Notes under the pieces: model-generated | The model's database searches: none | The model's input: only the letters and a program-made list of their open reading frames with translations | Told to the model about the DNA's origin: nothing | DNA from: Rhynchopus sp. YZ270_cl-10 | Taxonomy: Eukaryota > Euglenozoa > Diplonemea > Diplonemida > Diplonemidae | Assembly: GCA_964035575.1 (NCBI GenBank) | Contig: OZ037852.1 | Location: 868,001-932,000, forward strand | Length of the DNA: 64,000 nucleotides | Reading direction: 5' to 3' | Part shown: one piece after another, positions 57,541 to 64,000 of the stretch | Layout of the letters: each line of letters starts with the position of its first letter | How positions within the stretch are numbered: the stretch's first letter is position 1 | Translations under genes and position numbers: made by a program

Positions 57541-57591
57541 TTGAAAAAAACTTGGTTGTGTTAGTGTAGACACCCGAGGATGAACTCCACT
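57541..57591 (+). repeat. Repeat family C, representative copy
   Basis: CTTGGTTGTGTTAGTGTAGA, then CACCCGAGGATGAACTCCAC after a T/A-run. Other copies: 1-40, 34176-34214, 34235-34283, 42930-42973, 58580-58623, 60752-60800. AGTGTAG and CTCCACT at the ends are near-complementary. Confidence 0.75.
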
Positions 57592-57689
57592 ATAATATAT
57601 TTTTTTTGGAATAATTATTTCCATTTGACCATCACCAATCCCTTTCTCCCAGTGCTGTCGTGCCTGATCAGGCTGGTATGGCATTCGCC

Positions 57690-58460
57690 ATACCTATTAA
57701 ATTTGGTTTTTTTTCCTGGTAGGGCAAGGTCCGCCCTCCTGCCCTACCAGGATTATTTTATTTTATTTTTTTGAGGAGGGGTTCGGCAGGCATTTTGCTA
57801 ACCATCGTTACGAGTTTTTGGCGTTTTTTTTCCTCATCGTTTCATCGACCGTGGGAGACCAGAACGCGACTCAATTGGTCAAACGCCGAAGGAAAAGGAA
57901 GCATGCAGCATGGCGGAAGAAAAAAAAGTAGCGTACCGTGCGCCTGCGGCGCAAGATTGCAATGCACCCTTCCCATGACATAGTTTGGCTGTAAAAATGG
58001 TCAATTTTAAGCGCATTTTTTTTTTTTGAAATGTTGCGTACCGTGGCTTCGCCAGAAACTTTCGTTTTTTAGAAAAATACGTAAGTAAACTTTACGGAAA
58101 CTGACGTTAATTACGAACGACAGCGCTACTTTATGGCAACACTTTTTAGAAATGCCGTGGCTTCGCCTGGAACCTTTGGTTGCCGTGGTTCTTTTATAGA
58201 TCTACTGAGGTTACTGATACGACAGCTGACACCCACTACGGCTTGTGGTTCACCCTCCCCACCCGCCTTTCACGATTTTGTGCACCAGAGGGGAGAAAGA
58301 GCCTCACCTTTTTGCACTGGCAGGGAGTCGCGCGCGCGAAGCGCGCGCAGCGACCGCTTTTACGGGGGGAAAGCTCGGGACCTTTTTTTGCGGGTTTTTT
58401 TTTGGCCTGCCCTACCAGTGCCCTACCTATTAAATTTTTTTTCAAAACTCAGCGACAGCA
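57690..58460. repeat. Relative of the 10.8-12.6 kb hAT element, reverse orientation
   Basis: Carries in reverse the modules seen inside the hAT element: GTACCGTGGCTTCGCCAG (58037-58055), a further 'gccgtggcttcgcc' (58145), and 'cgtgcgcctgcggcgcaa' (57937). It also has an extreme GC palindrome, CGCGCGCGAAGCGCGCGC (about 58331-58348). 'gccctacc' and 'ctattaaatt' recur at both margins. Ends were not defined. Confidence 0.5.
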
Positions 58461-59446
58461 CTGCTTTCTCCCCATTTTTTCTTTTTTCGAAACAATTTTT
58501 CGTTCCTGAACAGTGCTTCCTATGATGGGGAATTTTCCAAATAGCGCCTTTTTTTGAATTTAGCTACTAAGGTTTGTTTAAAAAAACTTGGTCGTATGCA
58601 GACTCCCGAAGGATGTATTCCACAATACTGTTTTGTGTTCCCTTTTGACACAAAAGGGTTTCCAGAAACCAGAGAAAACGAAAACCAGCGTTTTAATACT
58701 ATGATCCCCATTTCCCAAGATTATTTGCATCATGATTCAGCACCTTTTATTTTGATAGCGTCAAACGAAATAATCTTTTTCCTTATAGGGATCACAGGTG
58801 GCATAAAGTCTGGTCTCTTTTTTTGAATTGAAATCAACAGAGGATGAGAGGGGCATTGAGTAATGAGTAAGTCGAACAAACAAAACGAACATTTAAAAAA
58901 AAAAAAACTTGAAAGATGAATATACCTCACGTGTTCAACACACACACACACACAAAAACGCACTATAAATTTTCTTTGTTTGATTATAGACGACTATCAC
59001 TAGATAGAAGCCATGGTTTTTCTTCACTATAAAAAAGCAAAACGGGTGTCTGATCAGAGGCAAGAGAGAATAAGAGGGTGAAAGGGGGTAGGGGGGGTGG
59101 GAAAGCAGGCTGATAGAGTAACGGGAACACAACACAAAAAAAAAGGGAGGGGGGTTGCCTAGTTGCTCTCTCACGGTACATCGGCGAACGCAGAATTACT
59201 GTGTTCTCCTCAGGCTATGGAACCTCCAGAGTATAAAACGCCATCCGAAGGTACGGGTGCTTTTCTTGCAGACATGGGCGGGTCATTCGTGGCACTGTAG
59301 ATAAGGCCTCAGAAACCCTTGCCCCATTTTCCCCAATTATATTTACCAGTAACAAATAGAAAGAGGGGACGGGTGGGTGTGGGGAAGACTTCTTCCTGGA
59401 AAGGTTGCTCACTGTGTAATTTTTTTTTTTTACAAACATTCAAAAA

Positions 59447-59565
59447 ATGATTTTAAATACAAATCCCTCTCGCGAACAGTGTACCTTTGGTATGACCGGC
59501 TGTACCGGGGGGTGGACATCCAACCATGCAGTCCTACAATCCATTTCGTGGTTTACATCTGATAC
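59447..59565 (+). repeat. SINE-like family A, copy 6
   Basis: Near-consensus from 'ccctctcgcgaacagtgtac' to 'ccatttcgtggtttacatct'. Confidence 0.75.
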
Positions 59566-59785
59566 GAAAAAACAATTAACAAAAATGGCGTGGAGATCAC
59601 ACGAAGAAAAAAAACGCGGGGTGACTACACGTTTTAATTTATCAATTTATCAATTTATCAAAAAAAGTACTCTTACCTTGCTTCTAACCTCCGTCAGTTT
59701 CACAAAGTTAACGTGCCATAGTGAAAGGGGCACATCTGGGTTGTTCTGGCAGTGCTTCATCCTTAGGTTTTATTTTTCCTTTTTA

Positions 59786-59852
59786 TTGATAAATTGCTGG
59801 AGTAGTGTAGTTGCCTCGGTTGTGTTGCCACAGTTGTGCAATCTCCACTGTC
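59786..59852 (+). repeat. Repeat family D, copy 4
   Basis: TTGATAAATTGCTGGAGTAG followed by the usual 'cagttgtgcaatctccactg'. Confidence 0.75.
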
Positions 59853-60251
59853 TGTTTTTTTTATTTGAAAAACTTAATACAGCACCACATGGTCACCATC
59901 TGCACAGGTGGTGACTGTGACGATATGACTGTTTTAAGCCACGTTCACTGTACACGTTGCCTTGTTCACAACCTTTTAGGCTCTGAAGACAGTGGTTTGA
60001 ATTCAAGAGCCTGAGGGCAGATGCCATAAGGGGGGGTAAAGTTGGAAGTCAGCTGAAAATTTTGTATTTAGGTTTGTAAGCCTTCTACAAATTCAGAAAT
60101 AAAGAAAGCTTAAAACATAAATGTGCCTCTGTGCGTGCACACATCATGTAGAACAAACATCACAAAAAAAAATTATGAACAACAATCAAAGATGAGCGTC
60201 TAAAAGATGATAAACTCACAATGTTTCTGTACATTTCAATTTTTTTTTTTT

Positions 60252-60320
60252 TGATAAATTGTTGGAGTAGTGTAGTTGCCTCGGGTTGTGTTGCCACAGT
60301 TGTGCAATCTCTCCACTGTC
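60252..60320 (+). repeat. Repeat family D, copy 5
   Basis: TTGATAAATTGTTGGAGTAG after a 12-nt T-run, 400 nt from copy 4. Confidence 0.75.
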
Positions 60321-61945
60321 ACTTTTTTTTTCCTCAATACACAAAATCGGGGATGGATGAAATTTTGGTGAAACAAACTGGTGAAGTCAATAAAATAAAT
60401 ACAAAAATAAAATAAAAATGGATTTCATTTTTTTTCAATGAGGATGGAAAACGTTTGTACCCTAGGGAAATTGAAATAGACCAAAAAAGGCTATGTAGTG
60501 GGGTTTGCAAACGTGTTTCGTTATCAGTCTCCATAATTCAGAACACCCACTCGCACAACTCCCTGAGGAGGATGGAGGGACCTGGCATCCAAAAAGAATG
60601 GGATACACATGCACACCAACACCATGAAGGTGACATGTGGGGCGCTTTTGTCCTTTGCTCCTTTTTCTTTTTCCTTTTTCGTTCTGACTTCGCTTCCTCA
60701 AATCTCTTGGTGATTATTCATATCACCTTGTTTTTGTTTTTGTTTTGTTTTTTGAAAACTTGATTGTATTTAGTGCAGACACCCGAGGATGAGCTTCACT
60801 ATGCTATTTACTTATTTCGTTATTCCAGCAGTATATCTTCCATTTCGTTCCATTAAAAAAGCGAAGTTTTTTTTTTTCTTTTTTGTTTTTATTATCTGAG
60901 AATTTGACTTGTGTCCTTCTCTGGGCTTCTCGCCTAATATTTTTTTTTTGTTTTAATGTCCGACAGTCACCCTACCAAGAGGTGCAATATGTAGTCAAAT
61001 ATCACCCAAGAAGGGTTTCGGACACCGACTTCTTTCTTGACGCCCCGCCCCCACTCTCTCCTTGCGCAATGAAGAGGGGGTGGGGGCATTGAACGGCGGT
61101 GGCAATGGAGTATACGTTCATGGAACAGTCCAGGAGAGACAGAGGTAAGAAGGGAAGGGGAAAGCGGGGGGTTTTGTTGGGAAACAGTAGCATCAAATAA
61201 ATAGTAGTTGAAACGTGCTAAAAAGCACCTCAGTCGAGCTTATGCAAAGGGTGGGGGTGTTCCGTACCGTAAGAGAACGGAGGCGGTTCACAATCGGCGA
61301 ATCGCGCGACCTCTTTATACCCCAGCCAATAAATGCTTGCTTTGATTATAGAACCAAAGAAAGGGGGGAGGGAAACAAAGAGAGGGGCTGAAAGTGCCAA
61401 ACGCCTTACCAAGACAAAACCGGACGCAGGACGACTCCTTCTCAATTTTCGAACCCCAGAGAGCAGTTCATTGCTAATACACACAATACCGGGAGGGGGG
61501 GGAAAGGTGTGCAGAATATTATAGAATTGAATAAAACTGATAGTGCAAACACCTCTGGGACGCAGACACTGAGGAAAAAGTGAAATTATTAATGCAGGCA
61601 ACTCCGACTGACCCACGTACGATGCCAGTCATCCGGATGAAAGCACAAAAAAAGGGGGGGCACACAAGTTCTGTTCGTTAAAATTAAAAGTCATTTGCTA
61701 ATTTCTGGAAAGAATGAAAATAATTGGAGGAGTGGAGAGGTGGAGAGAATAAGACCAAATTTCCATAAAACAAAACAAAATAAAATATAAAAAAAAGAAG
61801 GGATAATCGGGATGGGGGGTATGTGAATAATGCGGGAAAGCTTTGCCTTGTGGCAGGCTATAGAGAGCCCTGCCCTTGCACAAATAATACTGGGGTGTAG
61901 TGGGAACTGCATTTTATTTGGAGAGAGAAGAGAGAAAAAAAGAAA

Positions 61946-61992
61946 GAAAAGTTTATAAGATGAACCTAAGCCTTTCGTACTTAGCCACCTTT
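61946..61992 (+). repeat. Hairpin repeat family B, copy near the cyclase gene
   Basis: GTTTATAAGATGAACCTAAG, loop ccttt cgta, CTTAGCCACCT; follows an A/G-rich run, 160 nt downstream of the cyclase-like stop codon. Confidence 0.75.
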
Positions 61993-62152
61993 AAAAACAA
62001 CTGGTGTAGGTATCACCCTTTTTGTCCACAGCATTGTGCTTCTCCACTTTCTTCATTTCGAGCAGCACCCATCATAGGAGGCGGGGGTGTTTTTATCCCT
62101 CTTTTTTGAGAGGATTTTGGCACAAAGCATTCAAGAGGGAACAAAAGAGTTG

Positions 62153-64000
62153 TTAATGGAAGACAAGAGGGTACGGTGCAAATTCAGTCTCAGCAGCCTT
62201 CTGGAACCGCATGAAGGTGGGACTGGAGGTGTCGATGTTGTGCTCTGCCTCGCTGTCGTGGCATTTCTCCTGGTGGTGGTTGGGAGGGGAAGGTTGAATG
62301 GATGAAAGGTGTACCCAGCAATAATTTGTCAAATACCCGCTAGTATACATTCAATCAAGTCAACAGAACACACGACAGGGTGTAACGGATCTCCCTTCTT
62401 AAAATTTGTTTGATTTTTGGCTATTACAGGATAGCAATCACGATTCTACACGCATGCGAACAAAGAGAAGTTGAAAGGCAAGCGCAACAAAAAAAACAAC
62501 AACAAAAACAAAAGGAAATAACGATACAGCATTATCCATAATAGTTTTCCCTTGGAGGTAATGAACACAGACAAGAAACGTTGGTACGATTATTTTCTCA
62601 CTTTGAGAATAGCAAAGAAAACTTGAACCATGTGTCCCCAAAAGTAAAATGGTACCCATCCCGAGCATACCTTTGCAGTGCCATCAATGATGCCGGCGGC
62701 CCATTTGTTCCACGCGGCCCAGACGTCCTTCTTGGCGCCCTGCTGGAGTTCGTACATCCACTCATCGCCTGCAGCACCCTTCTTCTTCTTCACCTCGAAG
62801 ACGCGGATGGCTGTGTGTAGACGCTTCGGGAAGAGGATCTCGTCCACGATGCGCACGCAGTATGAGTACTGTGCCTCCTCAAACACAGAGTTGCACATCA
62901 TCTGCGAGAGGTCAAACTTGCGTGCGTAGCGTTCCAGGGCAATGCACCATGCAGGCACACTTGACATGAAGGAGAACCGACGCATCACCATGGTACCCAT
63001 ATTCCCCACACGCCCATCGCCAGCCGCAACCGCAGAGGACATCTTCAGGCCAAGCTTCGCACACCCTTCCGTAATGTCAAACAGAGCCTGGCAAGCCATC
63101 ACCTTGAAGTTCCCGCACACCCGTGCAGCGTTGAAGGACGCCGAGAAGCGGTCCCCACAGAACACCTCAGCAATTCCCTTGCACGTCATGAACGTCGTTA
63201 CCGTCACATCCAGAAGCTGTGCATGCATCTGGAGCAGAGCGGATTCGGAGAGTTTGCTTGTCATCTCGGACCAACCCTTGACGTTCAGAGTGCCAAAGGC
63301 GAAGCGCTTGTGGATGAGGCTGCACTCCAGCTCGTTGCGCATTCTCCCATGCGCAGACAGTACAGACGAGGACGACGCCGACAACGGTGCTGTGCCGTTG
63401 CGCTGTTGTGAGCCCTTCTGCGAGCCAGACCCCGAGCGGTGGCTTCTTGCTGCCGAGGAGGGCACCGAGTCCTCTGGCATCGTGCCAGCAGAGGTGTAGT
63501 CAAGCTTGAGCGACTGCGGCATGTAGGATTTGAAGTAGACAAGGTTCTCAAGCATGAGCACCATGCTTTTGTTCATGGCACGCAGTTCAGTGATTCTAGA
63601 CGTCCCCACAGGGACCTGGTCAATCTGCATGGCCGCAGCTTGCTTCATCACGATGGCAGTGTGTACAAATGGTTGCGTCAGAGCAAAGTTGAAAATCAAG
63701 AACACAAGAATTGCGACCATCACAATGGCAATCGTGATCATAATTGACTCTACAGACTTCTCGTTCAGCTCCTTTCTCACGTTGCTTTCGACGATGCGAA
63801 GCTCCTCGCTGGTGCGTGCGTTCCTCTTGTACACTTCGTCCATCACTGCCCCCTCGGGGATGATCGCTCCAAACGAAAAGTTGAGACCAAGTCTCTCCCC
63901 CATGTTGTTTGTAATCGTCGCGTAGTACTTTTTGCTTGGGACTTCACGCACAAACGCACCGTTGTGGATGGACCTGGCTTCTGCTTCGCTGAGTGACATA
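62153..64000 (-). CDS. Membrane-bound cyclase-homology protein, 3' part (2 exons, partial)
   Basis: Exon 64000-62672 (open at the window edge) is spliced by a GTATGC donor and a CCACCACCAG acceptor to the last exon 62269-62153 (EKCHDSEAEHNIDTSSPTFM..PYPLVFH then TAA). The N-terminal visible part looks like the end of an extracellular sensor (Cache-like) domain. One transmembrane helix follows (SIMITIAIVMVAILVFLIFN), then a HAMP-like linker, YFKSYMPQSL, a Ser-rich spacer, and a class III nucleotidyl cyclase homology domain (FGTLNVKGWSEMTSKL; AEVFCGDRFSASFNA; GDGRVGNMGTMVMRRFSFMS). The second metal Asp (CGD) is kept, but the first (normally D-x-x-G-F) is Asn in LNVKGWS, so catalysis is doubtful. 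Such proteins abound in free-living euglenozoans. It probably senses an external ligand; the ligand is unknown. Confidence 0.8.

Larger units (their letters stand above)
55965..62152. other. Long spacer rich in repeats, no supported gene
   Basis: Over 6 kb without a believable exon. Holds a 'gtcgacaatcacc'-type repeat (about 56208-56318), inverted-repeat elements (56507-56765, 57059-57508), a GC-hairpin repeat region (57690-58460), family C (57541-57591, 58580-58623, 60752-60800), family A (59447-59565), family D (59786-59852, 60252-60320), a CA microsatellite (58938-58953) and a hairpin copy (61946-61992). The cluster of 60-150-codon frames here is homopolymer noise. Confidence 0.5.

Overview
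The window looks like nuclear DNA of an intron-bearing protist, most likely a euglenozoan of the diplonemid or euglenid type (inference). Every host protein gene I can recognise, and the one tRNA-like gene, lies on the minus strand across the full 64 kb. Several start codons sit 7-50 nt downstream of a pyrimidine-rich AG. Both features fit polycistronic transcription with spliced-leader addition. Genuine cis-introns with GTATGY-type donors occur in the p24, Mago, cyclase-like and first genes, which argues against a kinetoplastid. Spacers are full of A/T homopolymers and short interspersed repeats.

Left part (1-27 kb): a first-exon fragment resembling a COG3/Sec34 N-terminus is followed by an array of four ankyrin-repeat genes of one family. 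Each has a conserved ~150-residue head with a basic patch and 4-5 units of about 100 residues that are also ~300-bp DNA repeats. Spacers of the array carry a recent segmental duplication (6.1-8.6 kb versus 14.9-17.5 kb), two copies of a hAT transposase C-terminus, and a complete non-autonomous hAT element with a perfect 8-bp target duplication. The fourth ankyrin gene is split by a 7.8-kb LINE flanked by a perfect 18-bp target duplication. LINE ORF1 carries an RNase H-like region, an OTU protease domain and a coiled coil. ORF2 carries an AP-endonuclease, a reverse transcriptase, a zinc knuckle and a triple Cys/His repeat at its C-terminus.

Middle part (27-42 kb): after two inverted-repeat elements come a four-exon p24/TMED cargo-receptor gene with a WW domain inserted in its lumenal part, an archaemetzincin metalloprotease, a large coiled-coil/Sfi1-like repeat protein, a folylpolyglutamate synthase and a secreted calcineurin-like phosphatase.

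Right part (42-64 kb): a tRNA-like gene, a complete three-exon Mago nashi gene (exon-junction complex), a four-helix membrane protein of unknown function, a membrane-anchored RING E3 ligase, and the 3' part of a membrane-bound cyclase-homology protein that runs off the right edge. At least six families of short, often hairpin-forming repeats punctuate spacers and introns. The host genes are unrelated housekeeping functions, as expected for a directional cluster and not a functional operon.
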